DNA of 14,244 nt from an uncultured Propionibacteriaceae bacterium (GTDB lineage: Bacteria; Actinomycetota; Actinomycetes; Propionibacteriales; Propionibacteriaceae): the NCBI GenBank assembly GCA_936941515.1, contig CAKZJI010000280.1, positions 1-14,244 on the forward strand, read 5' to 3'. How positions within the stretch are numbered: position 1 is the first letter of the stretch; each line of letters starts with the position of its first letter. Below, piece after piece: positions 1 through 7,682 of the stretch. The position numbers and the translations under genes are program-made. The notes under the pieces are model-generated. The model was not told the DNA's origin. It searched no databases and worked only from the letters and a program-made list of their open reading frames with translations.

Positions 1-263
1 AACAGGTCGTCCATCGACACCTTGTAGCGGTTGGATATCTCGCCGGCGAGTTTCATGACCAGGCGCAGATTCGACTCGATCAGGGTCCACCCGGCCTCTC
101 TGCCCCGGGAGACGAGCCTCATCAGCTCCTCGGTGGCGTGGCGTTTGTCATTGGTATCGAGCAGATGCTGGGCATACACTCCAGCCTCGACACGCTGAGC
201 GAGTTCCTTCTCCTTTGCAGCCCCCAGAATCCGGGCTGACAGGATCAACTTCCTTGTATCCAT
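1..263 (-). CDS. Sigma-70 family RNA polymerase sigma factor, N-terminal part (runs off window edge)
   Basis: The reverse strand from the ATG at 263 reads MDTRKLILSARILGAAKEKE, then a long helix and, about residues 66-87, SNLRLVMKLAGEISNRYKVS followed by MDDL at the window edge. The 'AKEKELAQRVEAG' block matches sigma region 1.2, and 'NLRLV...LA...NRY.....DL' matches the start of region 2 (core RNA polymerase binding, before the -10 recognition helix). About 87 residues are visible; regions 2.3-4 lie outside the window. An in-frame TGA six bases before the ATG fixes this as the first possible start. There is no separated Shine-Dalgarno sequence, so the message may be leaderless or have a very short leader. 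The factor is SigA/SigB-like rather than ECF because region 1.2 is present. Whether it is the housekeeping or an alternative factor cannot be told from this fragment. It is divergent from the gene at 395. Confidence 0.85.
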   Translation of the reverse strand, partial: MDTRKLILSARILGAAKEKELAQRVEAGVYAQHLLDTNDKRHATEELMRLVSRGREAGWTLIESNLRLVMKLAGEISNRYKVSMDDL

Positions 264-271
264 GCCTCACG

Positions 272-364
272 GTGACATACGCCCAGAAGCCCAGGCCAGG
301 GCATGCGGGAAACAGACAACACGATGCAGCAAGGTGACAACACTCTCTGGGGGAGTGACAACAC
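272..364. promoter_or_regulatory. Direct-repeat array in the divergent spacer (three GACAACAC at 21-bp period)
   Basis: GACAACAC occurs at 315-322, 336-343 and 357-364, exactly 21 bp apart, about two helical turns, so all copies lie on one face of the DNA. The last two extend to GTGACAACAC (334-343, 355-364). A weaker relative, GTGACATAC, lies at 272-280, 41 bp before the first exact copy. The copy nearest the gene starts 38 bp before the ATG at 395, where an activator overlapping the -35 region would bind. The array lies between the sigma-factor start at 263 and the gene at 395 and could serve either or both. I do not recognise the binding protein. The repeats are seen directly; their regulatory role is inferred. 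Confidence 0.5.
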
Positions 365-382
365 CTCTGACGATGGGCTTGG

Positions 383-388
383 CACAAT
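383..388 (+). promoter_or_regulatory. Possible -10 box (CACAAT) for a leaderless transcript
   Basis: CACAAT matches TATAAT at four positions and ends six bases before the ATG at 395, which would put the transcription start at or next to the A of the start codon. No -35 box is visible 17 bp upstream; instead the last GTGACAACAC repeat ends at 364. This suits an activator-dependent, leaderless promoter. It is a weak call on its own. Confidence 0.3.
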
Positions 389-394
389 GGGGCA

Positions 395-889
395 ATGCCG
401 CTTCGATCACAGCACTTTCCCGGTCAAGCCCAACTGCTGGGGCTCCTTGGCGGCAGGGCCAGGGTGCTCGTCTGGGCTGTTGGCCCTGCTGACGCCGTGG
501 TGGTCGCGACCGTTGAGGAACTGGCGGTGCGCCAGGGTGGAGACTGGCAGCGTCTGCGCTGGGATCGGATTCTGCGGGGCGGATGGCGTGCCGAGGACTC
601 ATCCCTCTTCTGGGAGACCGCGGACGGGCCAGGAAGCTGTGTGTTGGAGGAGCCGGGCGAGCTGCCGATCGTCTTCAAAGAACGGGTGCAGGCATCCACC
701 GTCATGGTTGTTAACCATGACCTGCCGCAGGGAGGAGGGGTGCAGATTACCGCACGTCGAAGCCTTGACATCGAGGGGCAGATCACCTGGCTGGCCAGCG
801 CCACAGGTGGAGCGGACCTTGGGGATCCTGATACTGCGGCTTTCGTTGTTGAGCAGACGGACCATTTGCGCTCCGAATACGGGCTGTGA
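395..889 (+). CDS. Conserved hypothetical protein (164 aa)
   Basis: The protein begins MPLRSQHFPGQAQLLG and is 164 residues long, soluble, with no signal peptide or membrane segment. It alternates short beta-strand-like stretches (VLVWAV, AVVVATVEEL, WQRLRWDRILRGGW, WLASA), which suggests a small beta-rich fold. It resembles short uncharacterised actinobacterial proteins in which an 'LLGxLxGRVLxWA' start is followed by a strand with 'L.W..I..A.W'. I do not assign a function. No clear Shine-Dalgarno sequence precedes the ATG (only GGGG four bases upstream), and a candidate -10 box six bases before it suggests a leaderless message. The histidine-phosphatase gene starts 27 bp downstream on the same strand, so the two are probably co-transcribed. 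The overlapping frame beginning at 303 is rejected because it encodes Cys/Arg/Ser-rich sequence with no family look. Confidence 0.75.
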   Translation: MPLRSQHFPGQAQLLGLLGGRARVLVWAVGPADAVVVATVEELAVRQGGDWQRLRWDRILRGGWRAEDSSLFWETADGPGSCVLEEPGELPIVFKERVQASTVMVVNHDLPQGGGVQITARRSLDIEGQITWLASATGGADLGDPDTAAFVVEQTDHLRSEYGL

Positions 890-916
890 CGTTCCAACCA
901 CGGTAGGTTTCCTCTC

Positions 917-1642
917 GTGGACGTCATCTTCATCCGGCACGCCGAATCCACCAACAACCGCTCCTGGGAGGAACACCGCGATGAGTCACAGCGAGTCCCC
1001 GATCCGGGGCTGACTACCCTTGGAGACTCCCAGGCGGCGGCGCTGGCAGACTGGATGCCCGGTTTCATCCCAGCCCCAACCCATCTGTTCTCCTCACCTT
1101 TCCTGCGGACCCTGCTGACCGCCGCCCCTTTGGCGGATGCCCTCAATATGGAGGTTGAGGTCAGGTCAGACCTCATGGAGCGTGGAGGCCCCTTCGCAGG
1201 CTCCATCCTGGAACACCAGCATCATCCAGGATCTCCACGATCGGTGCTGCAGGCAGTGTCGCCGCGACTCGTGTTTCCCCTCGAAGTCACAGAGGAGGGA
1301 TGGTGGAGGGGGCCATTCGAAACCCGTGATGTCGCGGTGGAGCGTGCCCGGCGGCTTGCCCACTGGTTGCGGACGGCATTCCAGCCTGATGACTGCATCG
1401 TCCTGGTGAGCCATGGGGCGATCGGTTCATTGCTGGCGACAGCGCTGTTCTGCCCCGGTGAGCTAGACACGATGTCATCCCAGATCCTGGGGGAGACCTC
1501 AAGCTGGTTCGCCCTGGACAACACCTCAGTGTCCTGGTTCCGGCTCTTCCCCGGCGGTGACACCGAGATGCGTTGTCTCAACCGGGTAGACCACCTGGTT
1601 CCCTCGGGTCTGAGCAGCGCGACGATGTCTCAGCCCAGCTGA
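917..1642 (+). CDS. Histidine phosphatase (phosphoglycerate mutase-like) family protein
   Basis: The 241-residue product begins MDVIFIRHAESTNN, the classic RHG-type motif in the form Arg7-His8-Ala-Glu; His8 is the expected phospho-accepting residue. Further family landmarks follow in order: 'DPGLTTLGDSQA' (about 31-42), 'SSPFLRTLLTA' with the second conserved arginine (about 57-67), an acidic 'DLMERGGPF' (about 84-92), and 'LVSHGAIGSLL' with the second catalytic histidine, His166. All core residues are present, so it is probably an active phosphatase or mutase. The substrate cannot be told from sequence. It is likely cytoplasmic, with no signal peptide. The start is GTG at 917, chosen because it places the first beta-strand and RHAE exactly at the N-terminus; only a weak GGTAGG lies upstream. 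It probably forms an operon with the gene ending at 889. Confidence 0.88.
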   Translation: MDVIFIRHAESTNNRSWEEHRDESQRVPDPGLTTLGDSQAAALADWMPGFIPAPTHLFSSPFLRTLLTAAPLADALNMEVEVRSDLMERGGPFAGSILEHQHHPGSPRSVLQAVSPRLVFPLEVTEEGWWRGPFETRDVAVERARRLAHWLRTAFQPDDCIVLVSHGAIGSLLATALFCPGELDTMSSQILGETSSWFALDNTSVSWFRLFPGGDTEMRCLNRVDHLVPSGLSSATMSQPS

Positions 1643-1671
1643 TTGACTCATCCGATGAAGGCTGCTAAAGT
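1643..1671 (+). promoter_or_regulatory. Promoter of tRNA-Asn
   Basis: TTGACT at 1643-1648 and TAAAGT at 1666-1671 are separated by exactly 17 bp, five of six and four of six matches to the sigma-70 consensus. The -35 box starts on the base after the stop codon of the phosphatase gene. Transcription would start near 1678, leaving a leader of about 24 nt before the mature tRNA at 1702. Confidence 0.7.
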
Positions 1672-1701
1672 TTCTCCTCGCGTGGCCGAAGGGTCACACG
1701 A

Positions 1702-1774
1702 TCCCTGGTAGCTCAATTGGCAGAGCATTCGACTGTTAATCGAAGGGTTACTGGTTCGAGTCCAGTCCGGGGAG
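1702..1774 (+). tRNA. tRNA-Asn (anticodon GTT)
   Basis: A full cloverleaf can be drawn. The acceptor stem is 1702-1708 with 1767-1773 (one G-U pair). The D arm is GCTC/GAGC (1711-1714, 1723-1726). The anticodon stem is TTCGA/TCGAA, flanking loop CTGTTAA with GTT at 1735-1737. The variable loop is five nt, and the T arm is ACTGG/CCAGT with loop TTCGAGT. The discriminator is G1774. The 3' CCA is not encoded (the next bases are CAT), so it must be added after transcription, unlike the tRNA at 9866-9942. It has its own promoter upstream and hairpin terminator downstream. Confidence 0.97.
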
Positions 1775-1782
1775 CATCTGAG

Positions 1783-1813
1783 TTGGCGGGCAAGAGCCCG
1801 CCAATATGCTTTT
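1783..1813 (+). terminator. Rho-independent-type terminator after tRNA-Asn
   Basis: A perfect 9-bp stem TTGGCGGGC (1783-1791) / GCCCGCCAA (1796-1804) with tetraloop AAGA is followed by TATGCTTTT. It starts eight bases after the tRNA ends and separates the tRNA transcript from the adhesin gene. Confidence 0.85.
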
Positions 1814-1867
1814 CAGCCGTTAACTTTCAGGAATCCTCTTTTTGGATCAATGAAAGAAAGAGGGGTT

Positions 1868-1896
1868 TTGCTGTAGGCTTCGCCAGGACCGAGAAT
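1868..1896 (+). promoter_or_regulatory. Candidate promoter of the large surface-protein gene
   Basis: TTGCTG (1868-1873), a 17-bp spacer and GAGAAT (1891-1896) give a plausible sigma-70 promoter inside an unusually A/T-rich stretch (about 1805-1920). Transcription would start near 1903, about 33 nt before the ATG at 1936. No better pair was seen between the tRNA terminator and the gene. Confidence 0.4.
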
Positions 1897-1935
1897 AAAC
1901 GGTTCTTGTTCTTTGGGAAGTCGAAGGGGGAAGTA

Positions 1936-4900
1936 ATGGCTTTGGTTGATTCCAAGGCGTGGGCTTTGAAGGGTTTGGCTCTGGTGGGGGTGACGGCGCT
2001 GTTCGGTGGCCTCCTCGCGCCCTCCACCGCTCATGCCGCACCACAGCTGGGGTTGATTGTCGGGCTCGCCTCAGATGGAACGGAAACCTGGGATGCTGAC
2101 GACTCAGCGGGAAACGACTCCGGACCGAACAACGGCATCGTTCGGGTGAACGACACCGTCAACTATCAGGTGCAGTACAACGTCAACGACTCAACGGGCG
2201 TTGTCTACACCGGGAGGAACACCACGGTGAGGCTGAAATTCCCCAAGGGGATATACCTGGATTCCCTGCCAGGTGTCTGCCAACAGCCGGGATCCAGCCT
2301 GACTCCGGACACGATGCCCGACCCTGCGCTTCCGCTGGTGGCTGACGCACTCAACGGACTTCCGGAGCAGGAGCTGATCTGTAATATTGGCGATAAGACC
2401 AATGCCTCTGAGTCTCTCTATCTCACCGCGAAGGTGAGCAACCTGGTGGGCAATGGCGCCAAGCTGACCATCCTGGAGGGGGCGATCAGCGCGGATGATG
2501 TTCCGGCGACGGCTGCCTCCGCGCTCCCCACCGTGACGGCGTCATCTCGCCTCAAATGGGACATCTCGAAGAACAGTGTGGTCCTGAAGGAGAACAGCGG
2601 GTACGTCTACGGTCCCACCAACTCTGAGTGCCCCTGGGACACGAGCAGGGTGTGCAAGCTCACGGCCTACACCGCGCAGATCTCTGCACCTGACAACGGT
2701 AAGGGCGCGATGCCGGCCATCGGCGACATCACCTTCACCGATGACCTGAGTCCGGCCGCCATGTACCCGCACCTTGATGCGGGCACAATCGCCCTGATCG
2801 AGGCTGACCTGGAGAAGTATGGAAGCCGGATCTACCCGTACGACTACTACTACATGTCCGCTGCCCCCAAGATCGGATTCAGGGGATCAACCACTACGAA
2901 TGCGGTACGGGACTCGGGGCAGGTGACCTTCAACCAGGCCGGTCCCGGGAAGCCCGCAGTGTTCACAATCAGGGACGCAGACACGACTCTGAAGACCTTC
3001 CCCTCCCAGGTGCTGCAGCCGTCCGGAACGGCAATTCCCTCGAATGCCGCCTACGCGGTGACAACATCCTTCATCGTCTACACACCCGTTGACGTGATCA
3101 AGGATTTCGGGGTCCACCGGGACAACACCTGGTCCCTCGCGACCCGCAATGCCTTCAGCGGTCTGAAAGTCAATGGGCTCACCGCCAATGACGTCGAGGG
3201 CAGTGGAGACCAGCCCGCCTGGAATGACTATCGGACCACCTCCCCGGAGGTGAGCATCGGATCAGGCTTCTCCAAATACATTGCCGGTGTGCCCGAACAG
3301 CCGGGCAACATGACCCCTGTCGAGTTCAGCCCCAGCGACTCCTCCTACGGAGAGGGACCCGCTGGCGGCGCAACCTTCCGTTCAGGCGGCATCACGGTCG
3401 CTCCGACCCAGGACGTTCAGACCCAACTTCTGCTTGTGGGAACCAACCCCGGCCTGCCCGGCAAGGTCAGCGCCATGATGTGCGACGCCTGGGACAACAC
3501 CCGGCTTCATCTTGAGTCACGGTCGGTGCCCGGCTCAACCCACCCTGCCGCGAACTTCCAGAGGATCGGCAGCGAAGGATCCCCTGTGTGGGTCTCCGGA
3601 TACAACAACGCACTCATCGGTGGAAAAGCCGCCTGGGCCACTCAGAGCAGCCAGGTCCCAGAGATCAAGGTCCAGTACTCCGCAACCCCGGGCGGATCCG
3701 AGGCAGCCTCAGAATGTGGTGACGACAAGGGCCCCTGGTATGACTCGCCATCGGAGGTGCCTGGAAACGACTCAACGCTTGCCGCTCGCGGTGTCTACTC
3801 CGCCGTGTCCCGGGTCCGCATCTACACCGTCCTTCCCGCACCTGTCGCAAAGAATGAGCTGGTGGGCGCTGGCGTCCGCATGGTCGTCGGCATCTCCCAC
3901 GAGGTGGTGGACTCGGGTCGGCCTGCTGGGGACATTCTGCCGAACTGGGCAGGCGTCAAGAGGGTGAACCTTGAGGAACTGACGCAGGAGAAGCTGCTTG
4001 AGCACAAGGCATCATGGGGACAGAGCAGCTACGAGCCGAGCAACCACACTGGCCAATACGGCGACCGACTGATCCTGGCGCTGGCCCAGGCCAGGGTCGC
4101 CAAGCAGGTGCGCAAAGGAACCTCCGGCACTTTCAGCGCAACCCCGCCGCAACTCACCGGAGGCGATGTGGCCCAGTTCCAGCTGTCACCCTCGCTGACC
4201 TCTGCGGCATTAGTGCCCGGCATTCTCAAGGACGTCTGGGTTGAGGACTGCCTGCCGGAATCCCTGACCTACCTTGATGCCTCGGTGACTCCCGCCGTTA
4301 TGTCCGCAGGATCAACACCTGCAGACGCGAAACGTCCTGCCTGCGCGGCAGGGGAGACCTACCTCCGCTGGGTCTTCCCAGGTCATGAGGTGAATCAGGC
4401 AATCCCGCCCATCATCTTGACCACTGAGATCTCCCCCGCAGTCAAGGATGGCGTGTACACCAACACCGTCGTCGTATGGGCTGAGGATGACGTATCCACT
4501 CTGGCCCAGCGCACTGCCAGGGCATCTGTCCAGGTCTCCAACGTTGCGGGCATCAAACTGGAGAAGACCGCGCTGACCCCTGTCGTGCAGGTCAACCGTG
4601 AGGGCCAGGCTACGAATGAGCTGAACAAATGGCGTATCCGCATCATGAATACGCTTCCCAACCCGGACGCGCAGGCGATCAGCAGCCCGGATATCATCGA
4701 CATCCTTCCACGCAACCAGCTGGGCGAGAGTGCCTTCAAGGGGACCTTCACGCTGGAGTCCGCCTCAGTCACCCACGGGACCGGCGCAGCACGGATCCTC
4801 TACACAGCGGCGAATGAGGTGAACCAGGACCCGAATGACGCCACCAACAGCAGCAGTGGCGCCACCACTTGGTGTGATGCCCCGACAGGCGGAACCGTCA

Positions 4901-7575
4901 TCTCGGGCAGCGGTGCCTGCCCCACCTCGGCAGCGGATGTCACTGCGCTGCGGATCCAGCAGCCGGGAAGTTTCGGCTCCGGTGAATATGTCGAAGCAGA
5001 GCTGTCCATGCTCGGTGTCGGCAACGCCGATGGCGACGTCTACTCGAACGTGGTGTTCGCCCGCGCCACTGGTCTGGACCTGGCCGTCGGGCCCATCAAG
5101 CGAGCCGAACGTGTCATCGGAGGCGAGATCGGCGACTACACCTGGGTGGACCTGAACCGCAACGGCATCCAGGATCAGCTCAACGGCAGCGATGAACCAG
5201 CCGCCGAGGGAGTCACCGTCACTTTGACGGGCACCGATGACCTGGGCAACGCCGTGCATGCGACCACCACAACAGATGCGAACGGCGCCTACTCCTTCGC
5301 GGGCCTGCGTGCATCCGATTCCTCCGGGTACACCGTGACCTTCGGGAACTACGCCGACGGGTTCACGGCCCAGAGCGCGGGAACTGACACGACAATCGAC
5401 TCCAATGCGGACACCACCACTGGGGCCTCCGCCCCGGTCGTCCTGAAGCGGGGAGCCAAGGATGACACCATTGATGCGGGCTATGTCGCCAGCGGCAGCC
5501 TCACCGTCACCAAACTGGTCTCCGGACAGGGGGTCGAGCCCTTCGCCGGCGGTGACAGCTTCACCTTCAGCGCAGTCTGCACCCTGGACGGCAAGGAGGT
5601 CCTGAACAAGCAGGACATCACCGTCACCATCCCCCAGGGAGCCAGCAGCGCCGACAGCGAGACGATGGCGGGAATCCCGGTGGGAAGCAGCTGCGTGGTC
5701 ACCGAGACCGCTGCGGCAGGCTCTGACCCCGTTGCTCAGCTGCCGTCCACAACCGTGACCATCGGATGGGACGCGGCAGCCAGGAGCGGACAGGAGGTCA
5801 AAGCGTCACTGACCAACTACTACTCGGCAGGCATCGTCAAGGTGACGAAGGCTCTGGAGGGCGATGATCAGGCTGTTGCAGATGCCGCCGGCACCGAGTT
5901 CACCGTTCTGGTCACCTGCCAGGTCCCTGATGCCAGCGGAGCAGCAGGTGCCACGGTGTTCAGTGGTGATGTGAAGCTGGTGGGTGGTCAGACGGTCACT
6001 GCGAAAGACGCCGGAGGCAATGACGTCAAACTCCCTCCGGGGGCGCGTTGCTTCGGACAGGAGACGGGCACAGGGGGTGCCACCAGCCATGCCGTCACCC
6101 CCAATACCTGGGCTGACGGTGTTGCAGTCGACACCAACGACCCCGGCATGCTCGACGAGCTGCAGATCTCAGCCACCAACACCTTCCGCAATCCGGCGAA
6201 GGTCGAGATGAGCAAAGAACTGGTCTCGGCTGATCAACAGGCTGACGATCTGACCGCCATCTACAGGGTCACCGTCAGGAACACTGGGACGCTGGAGACC
6301 ACCTACGATCTGACCGATGAGTTGAGGCTCGGTGAGGGAATCACCGTTGAGGAGGTGAGCATCACCTCAGTGGATCCGGCAGCCATCACGCCCAACCCGG
6401 CCTTCGACGGCAGGGATGATACCCTGATTGTCGCTGGCCAGGAAATCAAGGGCGGCGCCACCCACACCTATACCATTCAGGTCAAGGGCACGGTTGCTTT
6501 CACCATGACCGCGGCCGCAGCTAATTGCACCATGGACGGCAACGAGCAGGGAACAGGTCTGCTCAATGAGGCCCAGGTCACCTGGAATGGCGAGACGCTG
6601 AAGAGCGAGGCATGCGGTCCCGTGACACCACCGCCCGCCCCAACCGGCGAGGTCACCGTCGTGAAGAAGATCGACGGCGATGCCGAAGCGGTTCAGGCGG
6701 CGCTGGCGAAGGAGTTCAAGATCAATGTGACCTGCCAGGTTGAGGATGCGACGGGCAACCGCAGCGATGTCTTCAACGGCGAGGTGGTCCTCACCGGTGC
6801 CGAGACCAAGAAGGTGGTGGACGCTGCAGGCGATCCTGTGGTGATCCCCCACGGTGCCCACTGCTTCGGAACCGAGACCGACGATGGTGGCGCCACGGCG
6901 TCCGCGGTTGACTTCGACTCCTACGACAACTCCGCAGTCGTCGAAGGTCGTAGGACCGGTGAGGTGGCCCAGCTCACGATTACGGCAACCAACACGTTCC
7001 GAAACCCGCCCGTATTGGGCATCACCAAAAAGGTGATCGATACCTCCCAGGAGGGCGCTGACGTCACCACCACCTACCAGGTCGTGGTCTCCAACACCGG
7101 GACGCTGGCGGGAACCTACGATCTCAGTGACGACCTCGCCTACGGTGAGGGCATCTCGGTGACTGGGGTTGCAGTGACTTCCGTGGATCCCGTGACAGTG
7201 ACGGCCAATGCCGGATTCAACGGCACCACCGACACGGTTCTCGTCAAGGCTCAGAGCATTGAGGGTGGGTCGTCGCACGTCTTCACCATTGAGGTGCGGG
7301 GCAAGGTTGCATCGGGAATCAGCACGGCGGCAGCTGACTGCACGGTGGCTGACGGCGAGACGGGAACTGGGCTGCTGAACAAGGCGACCATCACCTTTAA
7401 CGGTGTGGATCAGAAGGCTGACGCCTGCGCGCCGGTCTCGCCCCCGTCGAATCCGGAGCCAACGCCCTCGCCATCGCCGACACCCACCCCGACGCTCACA
7501 GGACCGGTGACCCCAGCTCCTGTGAAACCGACGCCGGTGCTCCCCAGGCCCGGGCTGCCTAAGACCGGGGAGTAA
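1936..7575 (+). CDS. Large secreted multidomain surface adhesin ending in LPKTGE, without membrane anchor
   Basis: The start is ATG 1936, after a strong purine-rich ribosome-binding site (AAGGGGGAAG) and directly before a signal peptide; the frame is open further upstream, but only through the tRNA. The product has 1879 residues. Residues 1-34 are a signal peptide, cleaved about AHA|AP. Residues 35-720 are secreted, strand-rich sequence I cannot place. About 725-1060 are DUF11-like repeats. Residues 1062-1186 are an SdrD-B/Cna-B-like domain with a DLNRNGIQD calcium-type loop (1072-1080). Residues 1187-1297 are a DUF5979-like domain. Residues 1299-1837 are two copies of a DUF5979-like plus DUF11-like module. 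Residues 1838-1873 are a Pro/Thr/Ser stalk, and LPKTGE occupies 1874-1879. Lys/Glu/Asn triads (1193/1257/1294, 1305/1376/1415, 1577/1647/1686) fit CnaB intramolecular isopeptide bonds (inferred). The hydrophobic segment and basic tail of a sortase substrate are missing. The likely role is adhesion; the ligand is unknown. Confidence 0.85.
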   Translation: MALVDSKAWALKGLALVGVTALFGGLLAPSTAHAAPQLGLIVGLASDGTETWDADDSAGNDSGPNNGIVRVNDTVNYQVQYNVNDSTGVVYTGRNTTVRLKFPKGIYLDSLPGVCQQPGSSLTPDTMPDPALPLVADALNGLPEQELICNIGDKTNASESLYLTAKVSNLVGNGAKLTILEGAISADDVPATAASALPTVTASSRLKWDISKNSVVLKENSGYVYGPTNSECPWDTSRVCKLTAYTAQISAPDNGKGAMPAIGDITFTDDLSPAAMYPHLDAGTIALIEADLEKYGSRIYPYDYYYMSAAPKIGFRGSTTTNAVRDSGQVTFNQAGPGKPAVFTIRDADTTLKTFPSQVLQPSGTAIPSNAAYAVTTSFIVYTPVDVIKDFGVHRDNTWSLATRNAFSGLKVNGLTANDVEGSGDQPAWNDYRTTSPEVSIGSGFSKYIAGVPEQPGNMTPVEFSPSDSSYGEGPAGGATFRSGGITVAPTQDVQTQLLLVGTNPGLPGKVSAMMCDAWDNTRLHLESRSVPGSTHPAANFQRIGSEGSPVWVSGYNNALIGGKAAWATQSSQVPEIKVQYSATPGGSEAASECGDDKGPWYDSPSEVPGNDSTLAARGVYSAVSRVRIYTVLPAPVAKNELVGAGVRMVVGISHEVVDSGRPAGDILPNWAGVKRVNLEELTQEKLLEHKASWGQSSYEPSNHTGQYGDRLILALAQARVAKQVRKGTSGTFSATPPQLTGGDVAQFQLSPSLTSAALVPGILKDVWVEDCLPESLTYLDASVTPAVMSAGSTPADAKRPACAAGETYLRWVFPGHEVNQAIPPIILTTEISPAVKDGVYTNTVVVWAEDDVSTLAQRTARASVQVSNVAGIKLEKTALTPVVQVNREGQATNELNKWRIRIMNTLPNPDAQAISSPDIIDILPRNQLGESAFKGTFTLESASVTHGTGAARILYTAANEVNQDPNDATNSSSGATTWCDAPTGGTVISGSGACPTSAADVTALRIQQPGSFGSGEYVEAELSMLGVGNADGDVYSNVVFARATGLDLAVGPIKRAERVIGGEIGDYTWVDLNRNGIQDQLNGSDEPAAEGVTVTLTGTDDLGNAVHATTTTDANGAYSFAGLRASDSSGYTVTFGNYADGFTAQSAGTDTTIDSNADTTTGASAPVVLKRGAKDDTIDAGYVASGSLTVTKLVSGQGVEPFAGGDSFTFSAVCTLDGKEVLNKQDITVTIPQGASSADSETMAGIPVGSSCVVTETAAAGSDPVAQLPSTTVTIGWDAAARSGQEVKASLTNYYSAGIVKVTKALEGDDQAVADAAGTEFTVLVTCQVPDASGAAGATVFSGDVKLVGGQTVTAKDAGGNDVKLPPGARCFGQETGTGGATSHAVTPNTWADGVAVDTNDPGMLDELQISATNTFRNPAKVEMSKELVSADQQADDLTAIYRVTVRNTGTLETTYDLTDELRLGEGITVEEVSITSVDPAAITPNPAFDGRDDTLIVAGQEIKGGATHTYTIQVKGTVAFTMTAAAANCTMDGNEQGTGLLNEAQVTWNGETLKSEACGPVTPPPAPTGEVTVVKKIDGDAEAVQAALAKEFKINVTCQVEDATGNRSDVFNGEVVLTGAETKKVVDAAGDPVVIPHGAHCFGTETDDGGATASAVDFDSYDNSAVVEGRRTGEVAQLTITATNTFRNPPVLGITKKVIDTSQEGADVTTTYQVVVSNTGTLAGTYDLSDDLAYGEGISVTGVAVTSVDPVTVTANAGFNGTTDTVLVKAQSIEGGSSHVFTIEVRGKVASGISTAAADCTVADGETGTGLLNKATITFNGVDQKADACAPVSPPSNPEPTPSPSPTPTPTLTGPVTPAPVKPTPVLPRPGLPKTGE
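5830..7446 (+). repeat. Tandem two-domain protein module, two copies (residues 1299-1570 and 1571-1837)
   Basis: Copy 1 is nt 5830-6645 and copy 2 is nt 6646-7446. Both follow one plan: VxVxK strand, 'VTCQV', 'GA(R/H)CFG.ET..GGAT', 'ATNTFRNP', then a DUF11-like half with 'NTGTL..TYDL.D.L..GEGI', 'SVDP', 'TGLLN' and a final 'ACxPV'. Each copy has four cysteines in matching places (1328, 1372, 1531, 1560; and 1600, 1643, 1802, 1831), suggesting one disulfide per domain. The copies are diverged in sequence, so this is an old duplication and not an assembly artefact. Confidence 0.8.
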
Positions 7576-7610
7576 AAGCGAGACATCGACCAGATCGGAG
7601 TCTCACCACA

Positions 7611-7650
7611 CCGCTGCCCTGCCAAAGATCCGTCTCCGGCAGGGCAGCGG
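7611..7650. terminator. Bidirectional hairpin terminator between convergent genes
   Basis: A perfect 13-bp stem, CCGCTGCCCTGCC (7611-7623) / GGCAGGGCAGCGG (7638-7650), has a 14-nt loop. It lies 35 bp after the adhesin stop codon and 32 bp from the end of the convergent transporter gene, so it can serve both. The T-run is weak (TTGGTCT) on the plus strand, and the flanks are not T-rich on the other strand. Confidence 0.8.
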
Positions 7651-7682
7651 TTGGTCTGTGGGGGCAGGCAGATCCTGGGTGC

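Noticed and set aside
303..1013. 236-codon plus-strand frame overlapping the hypothetical gene and the phosphatase start
   Set aside because: Composition is Cys/Arg/Ser/Gly-rich with no recognisable motif, and it overlaps two better-supported genes in other frames.
1702..1774. tRNA-Asn as an integration site for a mobile island
   Set aside because: No integrase, no repeated tRNA 3' end elsewhere in the window, and no composition break beyond a short A/T-rich promoter patch.
1835..1869. CCTCTTT / AAAGAGG hairpin (1835-1841 with 1857-1863) followed by GGTTTT
   Set aside because: Could be a second terminator or attenuator before the adhesin gene, but the stem is A/T-rich with a 15-nt loop and the candidate promoter overlaps its end; too weak to call.
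1717..1935. Upstream open frame continuous with the adhesin, beginning inside tRNA-Asn
   Set aside because: It runs through the tRNA and its terminator. The ATG at 1936 has a strong ribosome-binding site and directly precedes the signal peptide, so the open frame is chance.
6367..7278. 303-codon minus-strand frame inside the adhesin
   Set aside because: Shadow of the repeated, G/C-biased adhesin coding; His/Gly/Val-rich with no motif and no separate start signals.
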